Positions 39,158-49,040 of a DNA stretch of 64,000 nucleotides are shown in pieces. Made by a program: the position numbers and the translations under genes. Each line of letters opens with the position of its first letter. Position 1 is the first letter of the stretch. Source of the DNA: Pseudarthrobacter defluvii (lineage in GTDB: Bacteria; Actinomycetota; Actinomycetes; Actinomycetales; Micrococcaceae); contig NZ_JAUSYG010000001.1 of NCBI RefSeq assembly GCF_030816725.1, positions 1,612,001 through 1,676,000 on the forward strand, written 5' to 3'. The notes below the pieces were generated by a model. The model was given only the letters and a program-made list of their open reading frames with translations. It ran no database searches and was not told the DNA's origin.

Positions 39158-41899
39158 CTAGGCCTCGCCGCCCGCGTTGCCGGTGGTGCCGGCGTTCACG
39201 TTGAGCAGCTTGTACTTCTCAATTGCCTTGACCGGGGCGTCGACATCCACCTCGCCGCGGCGCGCCAGCATTTCAAGGGCGCGGACCACGATGGAGTGGG
39301 TGTCGTTCTTGAAGTAGCGGCGGGCTGCTGCGCGGGTGTCGGAGAAGCCGAAGCCGTCGGCGCCGAGGGTGGCGAATTCGTTGGGGACGAACTGCCGGAT
39401 CTGGTCCGGGACGGCTTTCATGTAGTCCGAGACGGCGACGATGGGGCCGGTGGCTCCTTCGAGTTGCTGGGTGACGAAGGGGACGCGGGTGGGCTGGCCG
39501 GGGTTGAGGAAGGCTTCTTCTTCGGCGGCGAGGCCGTCGCGGCGCAGTTCGTTCCAGGAGGTCACGGACCAGACGTCGGCGGAGACGTTCCAGTCATCGG
39601 CCAGCACGCGCTGGGCTTCGAGGGCCCAGGGCACGGAGACGCCGGAGGCGAGGATCTGGGTGCGGGGACCGTCGATCTTTGCCGGGGCGAGCAGGTAGAT
39701 GCCCTTGATGACGCCTTCGACGTCGAGGTTCTCGGGTTCTGCGGGCTGGAGGATGGGCTCGTTGTACACGGTGAGGTAGTACATGACGTTCTTGTCCGTG
39801 GACTCCGCACCGTACATCCGTTCCAGGCCTGAGCGGACGATGTGTCCGATTTCGTAGCCGTAGGCGGGGTCGTAGGTGAGTACGGCGGGGTTGGTGGAGG
39901 CCAGCAGGGGGGAGTGGCCGTCGGCGTGCTGGAGGCCTTCGCCGGTGAGGGTGGTCCGTCCTGCGGTGGCGCCGATGATGAAGCCGCGGGTCATCTGGTC
40001 TCCGGCGGCCCAGAAGGCGTCGCCGGTGCGTTGGAAGCCGAACATGGAGTAGAACACGTAGACCGGGACCAGCGGGATGCCGTGGGTGGCGTAGGAGGTT
40101 CCGGCGGCGGTGAACGCTGCCACGGCGCCGGCTTCGTTGATGCCCGGGTGGATCAGCTGGCCTGCGGGGGATTCCTTGTAGGCCAGGACCAGGTCACGGT
40201 CCACCGACAGGTAGTTCTGGCCCTTGGGGTTGTAGATCTTGGCGGTGGGGAAGAACGCATCCATGCCGAAGGTGCGGGCTTCGTCCGGAATGATCGGGGC
40301 GATGTGCTTGCCGAAGCTCTTATCCCGCATCAGGTCCTTCAGGAGCCTGACGAACGCCATGGTGGTGGCGGCCATCTGCTTGCCCGAACCGCGCTTGGCC
40401 ACCTCGTAGGACTTCGCCTCGGGCAATTCGATCTCGGCGTGGGTGTCGCGGCGCTCCGGGACGGACCCGCCCAGGGCCGCCCGGCGCTCCATCATGTACT
40501 TGATTTCCGGGGCGTCGTTACCGGGGTGGTAGTACGGCGGCCGGTACGAGTCCTTCTCCAGCTGCTCGTCGGTGACCGGGATCCGCAGGTGGTCGCGGAA
40601 CTTCTTCAGGTCATCCAGGGTGAGCTTCTTCATTTGGTGGGTGGCGTTGCGGCCCTCGAAGTGCGGGCCGAGGCCGTAGCCCTTGACGGTGTGGGCGAGG
40701 ATGACGGTGGGTTTGCCCTTGAATTCGGTGGCGGCTTTGTACGCGGCGTAGACCTTGCGGTAGTCGTGGCCGCCGCGTTTGAGGTTCCAGATCTGGTCAT
40801 CGGTCAGGTCCGCGACGAGGTCCTTGGTCTGGGGGGTTTTGCCGAAGAAGTGTTCGCGGACGAACCCGCCGGATTCTGCCTTGTAGGTCTGGTAGTCGCC
40901 GTCGACGGTTTCGTTCATGATCTTTACCAGGGACCCGTCGGTGTCGCGGGTGAGCAGGTCATCCCATTCCCGGCCCCAGACGACCTTGATCACGTTCCAG
41001 CCCGCGCCGCGGAAGAACGCTTCGAGTTCCTGCATGATCTTGCCGTTGCCGCGCACCGGGCCGTCCAGGCGCTGGAGGTTGCAGTTGATCACGAAGTTCA
41101 GGTTGTCCAGGTTCTCGTTGGCGGCGAGCTGGAGCAGGCCGCGGGATTCGGGTTCGTCCATTTCCCCGTCGCCAAGGAACGCCCAGACCTGCTGGTCCGA
41201 GGTGTCTTTCAGGCCCCGGTTGTGCAGGTAGCGGTTGTTCTGGGCCTGGTAGATCGCGTTCATCGGCCCGATGCCCATGGACACGGTGGGGAATTCCCAG
41301 AAGTGCGGCATCAGGCGCGGGTGCGGGTAGGAGGACAGGGCGTGGCCTTCGCGGGACTTTTCCTGCCGGAACCCGTCCAGGTCCTCCTCGGACAGGCGGC
41401 CTTCCATGAACGCGCGGGCGTACATGCCGGGGGAGGCGTGGCCCTGGAAGAAGACCTGGTCCCCGCCGCCGGCGTGGTCCTTGCCGCGGAAGAAGTGGTT
41501 GAACCCCACCTCGTACAGGGTCGCGGCCCCGGCGTAGGTGGAGATGTGCCCGCCGACGCCGATATCGGGCCGCTGCGCCCGGTGCACCATGACCGCGGCG
41601 TTCCACCGCATGTACGCCCGGTACCGGCGCTCGTATTCCTCGTTCCCGGGGAATTCGGCTTCCTGGTCCACCGGGATGGTGTTCACGTAATCGGTGGTGG
41701 TCACCATCGGGACCCCCACGCTCTGCGCGCCCGCGCGCTGCAGCAGGCTCCGCATGATGTATTGGGCACGCTCGGTGCCCTGTTCCCTGATCAACGCATC
41801 CAGGGACTCAACCCACTCGGCAGTTTCTTCCGGATCACGATCAGGCAGCTGGTTAGTCAACCCGCTGAGGATATGGGAGGTCTCTTCTCCTGCAGCCAC
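39158..41899 (-). CDS. aceE: Pyruvate dehydrogenase E1 component, homodimeric type
   Basis: AceE decarboxylates pyruvate with thiamine pyrophosphate and passes acetyl to E2, giving acetyl-CoA. The 913-aa protein is the single-chain E1 type: ThDP-binding region [12 protein letters not shown]...[29 protein letters not shown] and [12 protein letters not shown] chose GTG at 41899, 6 bases after GAGAGG; the open frame extends 51 codons upstream without conservation. The E2 and E3 genes are not in the window. It lies beside the FAS II operon that uses its product. Confidence 0.96.
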   Translation of the reverse strand: MAAGEETSHILSGLTNQLPDRDPEETAEWVESLDALIREQGTERAQYIMRSLLQRAGAQSVGVPMVTTTDYVNTIPVDQEAEFPGNEEYERRYRAYMRWNAAVMVHRAQRPDIGVGGHISTYAGAATLYEVGFNHFFRGKDHAGGGDQVFFQGHASPGMYARAFMEGRLSEEDLDGFRQEKSREGHALSSYPHPRLMPHFWEFPTVSMGIGPMNAIYQAQNNRYLHNRGLKDTSDQQVWAFLGDGEMDEPESRGLLQLAANENLDNLNFVINCNLQRLDGPVRGNGKIMQELEAFFRGAGWNVIKVVWGREWDDLLTRDTDGSLVKIMNETVDGDYQTYKAESGGFVREHFFGKTPQTKDLVADLTDDQIWNLKRGGHDYRKVYAAYKAATEFKGKPTVILAHTVKGYGLGPHFEGRNATHQMKKLTLDDLKKFRDHLRIPVTDEQLEKDSYRPPYYHPGNDAPEIKYMMERRAALGGSVPERRDTHAEIELPEAKSYEVAKRGSGKQMAATTMAFVRLLKDLMRDKSFGKHIAPIIPDEARTFGMDAFFPTAKIYNPKGQNYLSVDRDLVLAYKESPAGQLIHPGINEAGAVAAFTAAGTSYATHGIPLVPVYVFYSMFGFQRTGDAFWAAGDQMTRGFIIGATAGRTTLTGEGLQHADGHSPLLASTNPAVLTYDPAYGYEIGHIVRSGLERMYGAESTDKNVMYYLTVYNEPILQPAEPENLDVEGVIKGIYLLAPAKIDGPRTQILASGVSVPWALEAQRVLADDWNVSADVWSVTSWNELRRDGLAAEEEAFLNPGQPTRVPFVTQQLEGATGPIVAVSDYMKAVPDQIRQFVPNEFATLGADGFGFSDTRAAARRYFKNDTHSIVVRALEMLARRGEVDVDAPVKAIEKYKLLNVNAGTTGNAGGEA

Positions 41900-42326
41900 G
41901 TCCAACCTCTCTTTGCGCGCATGAATCGGCGCACTCAGGCCAGGCAGGGTGACTGCCCGGCGTATATACGCCGTGTGCGACGTATCGGTTACAACAGCCC
42001 GGTCATGTGTGCCGGGCAGGTTCCTAGCGCTCCTATGTCTGCACGGAGTCACACGGTTGTCGTCCCGCAGGCATAGTTGTCATCAGCCACTCTAGCCCTG
42101 ACGGGAACACGATGCGTAGCTGCGGCCCGGGTGCTGCGGTTGTATTTCGTTCGTCATACTGGTTGTGTGGCCAAATGCCCCTGCGACAGGGATGCTGCCG
42201 CGGGATGTGACGCAGAATATGCGCCATCCCAGGGGCGGCAGCTTGAAGCGCAGGCACAAAGGGTGTTGGCTTGGGAGTAATGGAAATCACTATGCGCACC
42301 GCATATATGAGGTATTGGAGGAACAC
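41900..42326. other. 427-base divergent intergenic region, aceE / DUF3052 gene
   Basis: No gene is supported here. It must hold the aceE promoter (minus) and the promoter of the DUF3052 operon (plus). It contains a 16-base palindrome at 41958-41973 and an inverted repeat TATGCG-CAC-CGCATA at 42291-42305, shortly before the DUF3052 start. Reading frames that cross it have no ribosome site of their own. Confidence 0.7.
41958..41973. promoter_or_regulatory. 16-base perfect palindrome upstream of aceE
   Basis: CGGCGTATATACGCCG, 59-74 bases before the aceE start. Its centre, GTATATAC, could also be the aceE -10, so a bound repressor would block RNA polymerase. The regulator is unknown. Confidence 0.55.
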
Positions 42327-42746
42327 GTGAGCGAGGCCGACGCCGCCACTTCGGTAAATGTGGCGGAAAAATTAGGTTTCAAAAACGGGGATCTGATTCA
42401 GGAGTTCGGTTACGACGACGATGTCGATTTCGACTTGCGTGACGATATTGAGGACCTCACCGGTTCCGAATTGCTGGACGAGGACGATCACGAGGTGGCG
42501 GACGCCGTCATCCTGTGGTGGCGCGACGGCGACGGCGACCTGGTGGACAGCCTGATGGATTCGCTCACCACCCTGAGCGAAAACGGCATTGTCTGGGTCC
42601 TCACCCCCAAATCCGGCCGGGACGGCTACGTGTCACCAGCGGACATCCAGGAAGCGGCACCAACCGCCGGCCTGCATGTCACCACGTCAGCCGGGGTATC
42701 GAAGGACTGGAGCGCCGCCCGCCTGGTCAGCAGGAAGAACAAGTGA
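42327..42746 (+). CDS. DUF3052 family protein
   Basis: A 139-aa acidic soluble protein of an actinobacterial family of unknown function: VNVAEKLGFKNGDLIQEFGY, then a run of Asp residues, then ADAVILWWRDGDGDLVDSL. I chose GTG at 42327 behind TTGGAGGA. Its stop overlaps the peroxiredoxin start (GTGA). A place divergent from aceE is common in actinobacteria. Confidence 0.9.
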   Translation: MSEADAATSVNVAEKLGFKNGDLIQEFGYDDDVDFDLRDDIEDLTGSELLDEDDHEVADAVILWWRDGDGDLVDSLMDSLTTLSENGIVWVLTPKSGRDGYVSPADIQEAAPTAGLHVTTSAGVSKDWSAARLVSRKNK

Positions 42747-43237
42747 CGGCAGCGGTTGAGGCCGCTTCTGCAGCTGTCCCGGAGCTGGGCACAACAGCGC
42801 CGGACTTCGAACTCACCAACCAGTATGGCGAGCCCGTGCGGCTGTCCTCCTTCCGCGGGCACAACGTCGCGCTGGTTTTTTATCCTTTCGCGTTCTCCGG
42901 TATCTGCACCGGAGAGTTGTGCGAAATACGGGACAACCTGGGCCTGTTCGAGGACTCCAACGCTGTGGTCCTGGGGGTGTCCGTAGACAGCAAGTTCAGC
43001 CTGCGCGCCTATGCCGCGCAGGAAGGCTACACCTTCGACCTCCTCGCCGACTTCTGGCCGCACGGCGCCGTCGCCAGTGCGTATGGAGTGTTCGACGCCG
43101 GCAGCGGCATGGCCAAACGGGCAACCTTCATCATCGATTCCGAGGGCAGGGTCCGCTACAGCGTGGTGAACCCCCGCGGCCAGGCGCGCGACTTCAACGA
43201 ATACCGCACCGCGCTGGCCGAGTTGAAGCAGGCCTGA
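42743..43237 (+). CDS. Peroxiredoxin, AhpE-like
   Basis: A 164-aa peroxiredoxin that reduces peroxides with a cysteine thiol. The active site is PFAFSGICTGELCEIRD, close to M. tuberculosis AhpE (FTGICQGEL). Unlike one-Cys AhpE it has a second Cys five residues after the first, the spacing of the peroxidatic and resolving cysteines in Bcp/PrxQ. The GTG start overlaps the DUF3052 stop, so the two are translationally coupled; the sirtuin gene follows after 6 bases. Confidence 0.9.
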   Translation: MTAAVEAASAAVPELGTTAPDFELTNQYGEPVRLSSFRGHNVALVFYPFAFSGICTGELCEIRDNLGLFEDSNAVVLGVSVDSKFSLRAYAAQEGYTFDLLADFWPHGAVASAYGVFDAGSGMAKRATFIIDSEGRVRYSVVNPRGQARDFNEYRTALAELKQA

Positions 43238-43243
43238 GCCACC

Positions 43244-44164
43244 ATGCCTGAGCAGCGGGCGGGAACAGGCCTTACCGGCTTTGCCAGCATGAAGGCCGTC
43301 CCCCCTGCGCCGCCTTCAGGGGAGGAGCTGGAGGTGCTGGCCCGGATCCGGGACCTGCTCGCCGGTGCCCCTTTCGCCCTGCTGACGGGTGCTGGGCTCA
43401 GTACCGACTCCGGCATCCCCGATTACCGCGGCCCGGACTCCCCGCCCCGGTCGCCCATGACCTACCAGGAGTTTGTCCGCCACTCCGGGAACCGGCAGCG
43501 TTACTGGGCCAGGAACCATATTGGGTGGTCGCACATGCGGCACGCGGACCCCAACCAGGGCCACTACTCGGCCGCGGAACTGGAACGGCGCGGCTACCTC
43601 ACGGGGCTGATCACGCAGAATGTCGACCGGCTGCACCAGGACGCGGGCAGCTCGAATGTCGTCGATCTCCACGGCAGGTATGACCAGGTGATCTGCCTCG
43701 ACTGCGGACGTACCTACTCGCGGCAGCTCCTGGTTGGTGTCTTCCAGGAACTCAACCCCGGTTTCCTGGAGCGCGCTGCAGCCAGCGGACTGGTGGAAAT
43801 GGCGCCGGATGCTGATGCCACGGTGGAGGACCAGGCCCTGATCGACAGTTTTGTGGTGGCCCTTTGTCCTGCCTGCGGCGGAACACTGAAGCCGGATTTC
43901 GTCTACTTCGGGGAAAACGTCCCCAAAGAACGGGTGGAACGCTCCTATGCTCTGGTGGATCAGGCAGCTGCCCTGGTGGTTGCCGGTTCTTCCCTGACCG
44001 TCATGAGCGGGCTGCGTTTTGTCAGGCACGCGGCAAAGGAGGACAAGCCAGTCGTCATCATCAACAGGGGTCCCACGCGCGGTGATGACAGGGCAACCAT
44101 CAAACTGGAAGCGGGGGTCAGCCAGGCGCTGGGCTACCTTGCCGCGGAACTTCCTTCGCTGTAA
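43244..44164 (+). CDS. NAD-dependent protein deacylase, sirtuin family
   Basis: The 306-aa protein removes acyl groups from lysines using NAD. It has all Sir2 motifs: LTGAGLSTDSGIPDYRG, TQNVDRLH, the catalytic histidine in VDLHGRYD, and a zinc site CLDCG...CPACGG. The ordering and the zinc-site spacing suggest the class II (SIRT4-like) branch. The start could also be the ATG 15 codons downstream, as neither has a clear ribosome site. It ends the DUF3052-peroxiredoxin-sirtuin operon. Confidence 0.93.
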   Translation: MPEQRAGTGLTGFASMKAVPPAPPSGEELEVLARIRDLLAGAPFALLTGAGLSTDSGIPDYRGPDSPPRSPMTYQEFVRHSGNRQRYWARNHIGWSHMRHADPNQGHYSAAELERRGYLTGLITQNVDRLHQDAGSSNVVDLHGRYDQVICLDCGRTYSRQLLVGVFQELNPGFLERAAASGLVEMAPDADATVEDQALIDSFVVALCPACGGTLKPDFVYFGENVPKERVERSYALVDQAAALVVAGSSLTVMSGLRFVRHAAKEDKPVVIINRGPTRGDDRATIKLEAGVSQALGYLAAELPSL

Positions 44165-44258
44165 GAACCGGCGCGGCCCGGATTGGCGTTTCCTGCCCGG
44201 AGTCCGGTAGAGTCTATGTTCGTTGGTTGCGGCGGAACGGCCGGAAACAACCCCTTTT

Positions 44259-44334
44259 GGGTCTTTAGCTCAGCTGGTAGAGCGCCACGTTTACACCGTG
44301 GATGTCATCGGTTCGATCCCGGTAGGACCCACCA
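44259..44334 (+). tRNA. tRNA-Val (anticodon TAC)
   Basis: A full cloverleaf with GGGTCTT acceptor pairing AGGACCC, D-arm TAGCTCAGCTGGTAGAGC, anticodon stem CCACG/CGTGG around TTTACAC (anticodon at 44292-44294), T-arm with GTTCGATCC, and an encoded CCA end. A TAGAGT hexamer upstream is a plausible -10. Confidence 0.97.
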
Positions 44335-44336
44335 CG

Positions 44337-44385
44337 AAAACCCCGTTGCCCCGCATCCTGGCGGAGGCGGCGGGGTTTTTCCTTT
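44337..44385 (+). terminator. Terminator after tRNA-Val
   Basis: AAAACCCCG at 44337-44345 pairs with CGGGGTTTT at 44371-44379, with an inner CCGC/GCGG stem, followed by a T-rich run TTCCTTTTTC. Confidence 0.8.
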
Positions 44386-44431
44386 TTCTCCCCACGGCGC
44401 CATTGTCGGACCCCTGCCATAGGTTGCAGCA

Positions 44432-44722
44432 ATGGAACACGTCATAGTGCACACAGACAGCAACGGGATTCCGACGGCGGTGCTGAGCCGGGGCAGGGAA
44501 TGGGCCGTGGGTGCCGAGCCGGTCAGGTGGTTTGAGCGCATCAACTGGTGGGAAACCAGCCGCCGGATGCCAAAGGGCAGCGGGGGTGTCGACGTCGAGG
44601 TCCTGCAGCTGCAGGTCAGGCTGGGAAACAGCGCCAAATCAGCCCTGGCCACCATGTACCTCCAGCGCGACGGACTGGGCGGTGGCTGGCGGCGCAGGGA
44701 ATCCGCAGCAGGGGCAGCCTGA
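44432..44722 (+). CDS. Small protein, probably DUF6504 family
   Basis: A 96-aa soluble protein with a WAVGAEPVRWFERINWWE core and a DVEVLQLQV segment. This fits the DUF6504 layout (a small actinobacterial protein with a xxWW motif), function unknown. No good ribosome site is visible, and the preceding tRNA terminator suggests its own promoter. I am fairly sure it is coding because of the Trp-rich conserved core. Confidence 0.65.
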   Translation: MEHVIVHTDSNGIPTAVLSRGREWAVGAEPVRWFERINWWETSRRMPKGSGGVDVEVLQLQVRLGNSAKSALATMYLQRDGLGGGWRRRESAAGAA

Positions 44723-44895
44723 GGGCGTCGGTGGACGTGGGGCCTGGTTCCGGGCATTGGAAAACCCTCCACCGCGACTATTGGGGGATGCCGCGGGGGA
44801 GGGCCTGGGATGAATATACCGTGAACTCCCGGAAACAGAAAGTTTTCCGTGCTTCCGTGACGGCCAAACGCGATTTGGAGCCCAGCAGGTGCGGT

Positions 44896-45621
44896 TTACT
44901 GCCGGACGGGGATGAAGACCCGCGGTTGCTCCGTCCAGGTGTCGGCCATCTGGGACATGGTCCGCCGCATGATCCGGTCCGACGCCTCACGGGCAGACGC
45001 AGCATCACCCCTCGCGATCGCCTCCGCCACGTCCTCATGCCATTGCAGGGCGGCCTGGTGCGGGTGGTCCGGCATCAGCCCATGCACCGTGCGGCCCGTC
45101 AGCGTTTCGGCCACCTGGCCCATGAGGTTGGCGAACATCTCATTGCCCGAACCTGAGAGCAGCAGCGAATGGAACCGGATATCCAGTTCCAGGAAGCGGG
45201 CAACTTCGCCGTTGTTGCCCGCCTCCCGCAGGGCACGGGCAACATCAACGAGTTCCATCCGCAATTGCGCCGGGGCGTTCTGTGCCGCCAACTCGGCAGC
45301 CGCCGGTTCCACCGCCGCCCGCAGTTCGGCAAGGGAGCGCAGCTGGGCGCCGCGGGCGTTGCTGGCCAGGCGCCACCGGATCACCTGCGGATCGAAGGGA
45401 TTCCAGCGGCTTGCTGGCAGTACCCGGATTCCAACGCGCTTGGTGGTTTCCACCAGTCCAAGCGACTGCAGGACCCGTACAGCTTCCCGGATCACCGAAC
45501 GGGAGACCTTCAGCTCATCCTCCAGCTGCTCCGCCAGCATCACGTGGCCGGCCGGGAGGTCCCCCGAGATGATCCGGGTGCCCAGGTTCTCGATGGCACG
45601 GTGGTGGAGGCTGCTGGTCAT
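44896..45621 (-). CDS. GntR/FadR-family transcriptional regulator
   Basis: A 241-aa regulator with an N-terminal winged helix (LEDELKVSRSVIREAVRVLQ, LGLVETTKRVG) and a C-terminal FCD ligand domain (LAELRAAVEPAAAELAA, metal-binding histidines in FLELDIRFHSLLL and LQWHEDVAEAI). The start is ATG at 45621; the longer frame lacks homology. It is divergent from gnd, so gluconate or another sugar acid is a likely ligand, which is inference from context. Confidence 0.88.
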   Translation of the reverse strand: MTSSLHHRAIENLGTRIISGDLPAGHVMLAEQLEDELKVSRSVIREAVRVLQSLGLVETTKRVGIRVLPASRWNPFDPQVIRWRLASNARGAQLRSLAELRAAVEPAAAELAAQNAPAQLRMELVDVARALREAGNNGEVARFLELDIRFHSLLLSGSGNEMFANLMGQVAETLTGRTVHGLMPDHPHQAALQWHEDVAEAIARGDAASAREASDRIMRRTMSQMADTWTEQPRVFIPVRQ

Positions 45622-45880
45622 GCTGCTAAGCCTAGTTGTTGGCGGCCGGCCGGCTGGCAGCAGGAAGCCCGCAACCCGGACGTGCGGGCGGGGCCAGAGT
45701 GGGCAAGTGCCGCACCGCCAGTCCTGGACCTGCAACTGCACAATGAGTTCCATGACGCGGACATTACTTTCGCGTCACGGCCAGAATATATATGCTTTAT
45801 TCGGACCCCCTGATCTGCCCCGGTGACTTCCCGCCGGCGGAAAGCCGGCAGCCGGGGCGAAAAATGAATTGGAGTTATTG

Positions 45881-47317
45881 ATGTCTGCACACATCGGTGT
45901 CACCGGCCTCGCCGTCATGGGCGCCAACCTTGCCCGCAACCTCGCCCGGAACGGGTTTACCGTTGCGCTGCACAACAGGTCGGTTGAGAAGACGGACGCG
46001 CTGCTGGAAAAGCACGGTTCGGAGGGTGACTTCATCCGGACTGAGACCCTGCAGGAACTGGTTGACTCCCTGGAGAAGCCGCGCCGCGTACTCATCATGG
46101 TCAAGGCCGGCAAGCCCGTGGACTCTGTCATCGAACAGCTGGAGCCGCTGCTGGAGCCCGGCGACATCATCATCGACGCCGGCAACTCCCACTACGAGGA
46201 CACCCGCCGCCGGGAGGCAGCCCTGGCTAAGAAGGACCTGCACTTCGTGGGCGTCGGCGTGTCCGGCGGCGAGGAAGGCGCCCTGAACGGCCCGTCCATC
46301 ATGCCGGGCGGTTCCAAGGAGTCCTACAAGGCCCTGGGTCCGCTGCTCGAGAAGATTTCCGCAAAGGTCGACGGCGAGCCCTGCTGCGCCTGGATCGGCA
46401 CCGACGGAGCGGGGCACTTCGTCAAGATGGTCCACAACGGCATTGAATACGCCGACATGCAGGTCATCGGCGAGGCGTTCGACCTGCTGCGTTCCGGCGC
46501 TGGCATCGAGCCCGCCGAGCAGGCAAAGATCTTCTCCGAGTGGAACAAGAGCGAGCTGTCGTCCTTCCTGATTGAGATCTCCGCCGAAGTCCTGGGCCAT
46601 GTTGACGCCAAGACCGGCAAGCCGTTCGTCGACGTCGTCGTTGACGCCGCCGGCCAGAAGGGTACGGGCCGCTGGACCGTCATCTCCGCCCTGGAACTTG
46701 GCTCGCCGGTATCCGGCATCGCCGAATCCGTTTTCGCCCGCGCCCTCTCCTCCCAGGCCGGGCAGCGGAAGCTGGGCCAGGAACTGCTGGCGGGCAACGA
46801 GGCCACCGTGGAAATCCCGGAGACGTTTGTCGAGGACGTCCGCCAGGCCCTGTACGCCTCCAAGCTGGTCTCCTACGCCCAGGGCCTGGACATGCTGACC
46901 TCCGCAGCCAAGGAGTACGGCTGGGACCTGAAGCTGGACGAAATTGCTTCCCTGTGGCGCGCCGGCTGCATCATCCGCGCGGAGCTGCTCAAGGACATCA
47001 CCAAGGCGTACGCTGCGGACGAGAAGCCGGCCAACCTGCTGTTCGCCCCGGCGTTCACCAAGGCCATCGCCGACGCCCTCCCCGCCTGGCGCCGCGTGGT
47101 CGCCACCGCCGTCCAGCTCGGCATCCCCGTGCCGGTGTTCTCCTCATCGCTGGCCTACTACGATGGCCTGCGCCGCAAGCGCGTAGCCGCCGCCCTGATC
47201 CAGGGCCAGCGCGACCTGTTCGGCGCTCACACCTACGGACGCATCGACACCGAAGGGACGTTCCACACGCTGTGGGGCGAGGACAAGTCCGAAGTTGAAG
47301 CGGTGGACACCTACTAG
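45881..47317 (+). CDS. gnd: 6-phosphogluconate dehydrogenase (decarboxylating)
   Basis: Gnd oxidises 6-phosphogluconate to ribulose-5-phosphate and CO2 with NADP. The 478-aa protein is the long form: N-terminal IGVTGLAVMGANLARN, VGVSGGEEGALNGPSIMPGG, the catalytic lysine in HFVKMVHNGIEY, and QKGTGRWT. I chose ATG at 45881, 7 bases after TTGGAG. The 259-base divergent gap to the GntR regulator holds an AT-rich patch (AATATATATGC, around 45784-45794) that may be the -10. Confidence 0.96.
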   Translation: MSAHIGVTGLAVMGANLARNLARNGFTVALHNRSVEKTDALLEKHGSEGDFIRTETLQELVDSLEKPRRVLIMVKAGKPVDSVIEQLEPLLEPGDIIIDAGNSHYEDTRRREAALAKKDLHFVGVGVSGGEEGALNGPSIMPGGSKESYKALGPLLEKISAKVDGEPCCAWIGTDGAGHFVKMVHNGIEYADMQVIGEAFDLLRSGAGIEPAEQAKIFSEWNKSELSSFLIEISAEVLGHVDAKTGKPFVDVVVDAAGQKGTGRWTVISALELGSPVSGIAESVFARALSSQAGQRKLGQELLAGNEATVEIPETFVEDVRQALYASKLVSYAQGLDMLTSAAKEYGWDLKLDEIASLWRAGCIIRAELLKDITKAYAADEKPANLLFAPAFTKAIADALPAWRRVVATAVQLGIPVPVFSSSLAYYDGLRRKRVAAALIQGQRDLFGAHTYGRIDTEGTFHTLWGEDKSEVEAVDTY

Positions 47318-47336
47318 CACCTGCTGCCGCAAAGCA

Positions 47337-47381
47337 AAAGGCGGGCAGTTCCCCGGTTTCCCGGTGGAACTGCCCGCCTTT
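47337..47381. terminator. Terminator between convergent gnd and cysE
   Basis: Arms 47337-47352 and 47366-47381 form a 16-base perfect stem, starting with AAA and ending with TTT, so it can work in both directions. Confidence 0.85.
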
Positions 47382-47416
47382 GTCGTGGCCTGCCAGGGCA
47401 TCAATTGCTTAGGGCA

Positions 47417-48001
47417 TCAGATGCGGTATTCGATGTCATACTCGGCCGGATCCACCGCGGGCTTGGTTTCCCGCTGCGCATCGCGGTGCCGCCACTTGGC
47501 GGGAACCCCGGTGACAATTGATTCCGGCGGCGCATCCTTGACCACCACTGCGTTGGCGCCTACGGCACTGTCCCGGCCGATGGTGATGGGCCCCAGGACC
47601 TTTGCTCCGGCGCCGATGGTGACCCGGTCGCCGATGGTGGGGTGCCGCTTGATCCTGGCCAGTGAGCGGCCGCCGAGCGTCACTCCGTGGTAGATCATCA
47701 CGTCCTCGCCGATCTCGGCGGTCTCGCCGATGACCACGCCCATGCCGTGGTCAATGAAGAACCGCCTGCCGATCGTGGCGCCGGGATGAATTTCAATACC
47801 GGTCCAGGAGCGTCCCAGCTGGGACAGGAGGCGCGCCGGGAAGCGGAGCGCAGGGTTCTGCCACATGCGGTGGGTCAGCCGGTGGATCCAGATGGCATGC
47901 AGGCCGGAATAGGCGAAAAAGTTCTCAAAAGAACCTCGAGCCGCCGGGTCGTGGGACCGGGCGGCGTCGAGGTCTTCCTTCAGTCTTGCGAAAAAGCCCA
48001 C
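47417..48001 (-). CDS. cysE: Serine O-acetyltransferase
   Basis: CysE acetylates serine to O-acetylserine, the first step to cysteine. The 194-aa protein is the short (EpsC-like) form: N-terminal helices, then a left-handed beta-helix with [20 protein letters not shown] and VTLGG, and a tail after the helix. It follows cysK by 39 bases in the same direction, so the pair forms an operon. Confidence 0.94.
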   Translation of the reverse strand: MGFFARLKEDLDAARSHDPAARGSFENFFAYSGLHAIWIHRLTHRMWQNPALRFPARLLSQLGRSWTGIEIHPGATIGRRFFIDHGMGVVIGETAEIGEDVMIYHGVTLGGRSLARIKRHPTIGDRVTIGAGAKVLGPITIGRDSAVGANAVVVKDAPPESIVTGVPAKWRHRDAQRETKPAVDPAEYDIEYRI

Positions 48002-48040
48002 AAAGTTCTTTCTACAGGAAACGGGCGGACAGCGGACTGA

Positions 48041-48976
48041 TCAGCCGCGGATGTCGTCATAGAGCACGGTGGAGATGTAACGCTCCCCGAAGTCGCAGAC
48101 GACCGCCACAATCAGCTTGCCCGCGTTCTCCGGGCGCTTTGCCAGTTCCAGGGCACCCCAGACGATGGCGCCCGAGGAGATGCCACCCAGGATGCCCTCC
48201 TTGACACCCAGGTCGCGTGCCACGCGGACCGAGTCCTCCAGGGTGGCGTCCAGGACCTCGTCGTAGACGTTGGTGTCCAGCAGCTCCGGGATGAAGTTCG
48301 CGCCCAAGCCCTGGATCTTGTGCGGGCCGGGGGCGCCGCCGTTCAGGATGGCGGAGTCCTTCGGTTCCACGGCCACGATCTGCACGCCGGGCTTGCGCTC
48401 CTTCAGGACCTGGCCCACGCCGGTGATGGTTCCGCCGGTGCCGATGCCGGCAACGAAGATGTCCACGGCGCCATCGGTATCGGCCCAGACCTCCTCAGCG
48501 GTGGTCTTGCGGTGGATCTCCGGGTTGGCTTCATTGGCGAACTGCTGCGCCCAGATGGAGTTTTCGGTGTTGGCCACGATTTCCTGGGCCTTTTCGACGG
48601 CGCCGCGCATACCCTCGGATCCCGGGGTGAGGACGATCTCGGCACCGAAGGCGCGCAGCATGACGCGGCGTTCGGTGGACATGGTCTCGGGCATGGTGAG
48701 GATGACCTTGTAGCCGCGGGCGGCACCCACCATGGCAAGGGCGATGCCTGTGTTGCCGGAGGTGCCTTCGACGATGGTGCCGCCGGGCTTCAGGGCGCCG
48801 GATTTTTCCGCCGCGTCGATGATGGCAACGCCGATGCGGTCCTTGACGCTGTTGGCCGGGTTGTAGAACTCCAGCTTCACGGCAACGGTGGCGTCCAGCC
48901 CCTCGCTGAGCCGGTTCAACCGGACCAGCGGCGTCCCGCCGACCAGTTGCGTCACATCGTCATAGATCCGTGCCAT
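48041..48976 (-). CDS. cysK: Cysteine synthase A
   Basis: CysK makes cysteine from O-acetylserine and sulfide using PLP. The 311-aa protein has the PLP lysine in [11 protein letters not shown], the [10 protein letters not shown] loop and the glycine-rich phosphate loop [11 protein letters not shown] prefer the ATG at 48976 (MARIYDD), 9 bases after AGATAGG; an ATG two codons upstream (48982) is only 3 bases from that site. No riboswitch is visible upstream. Confidence 0.95.
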   Translation of the reverse strand: MARIYDDVTQLVGGTPLVRLNRLSEGLDATVAVKLEFYNPANSVKDRIGVAIIDAAEKSGALKPGGTIVEGTSGNTGIALAMVGAARGYKVILTMPETMSTERRVMLRAFGAEIVLTPGSEGMRGAVEKAQEIVANTENSIWAQQFANEANPEIHRKTTAEEVWADTDGAVDIFVAGIGTGGTITGVGQVLKERKPGVQIVAVEPKDSAILNGGAPGPHKIQGLGANFIPELLDTNVYDEVLDATLEDSVRVARDLGVKEGILGGISSGAIVWGALELAKRPENAGKLIVAVVCDFGERYISTVLYDDIRG

Positions 48977-49040
48977 GTACATACGCCTATCTCTAAGGGG
49001 TGAATACTGAGGTCAGCCTAACGAGGCCGTGTAACGGTGG

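Noticed and set aside
39842..42076. 744-aa plus-strand reading frame opposite aceE
   Set aside because: It is the antisense shadow of aceE, with low-complexity Gly/Val-rich sequence, no family motif and no ribosome site.
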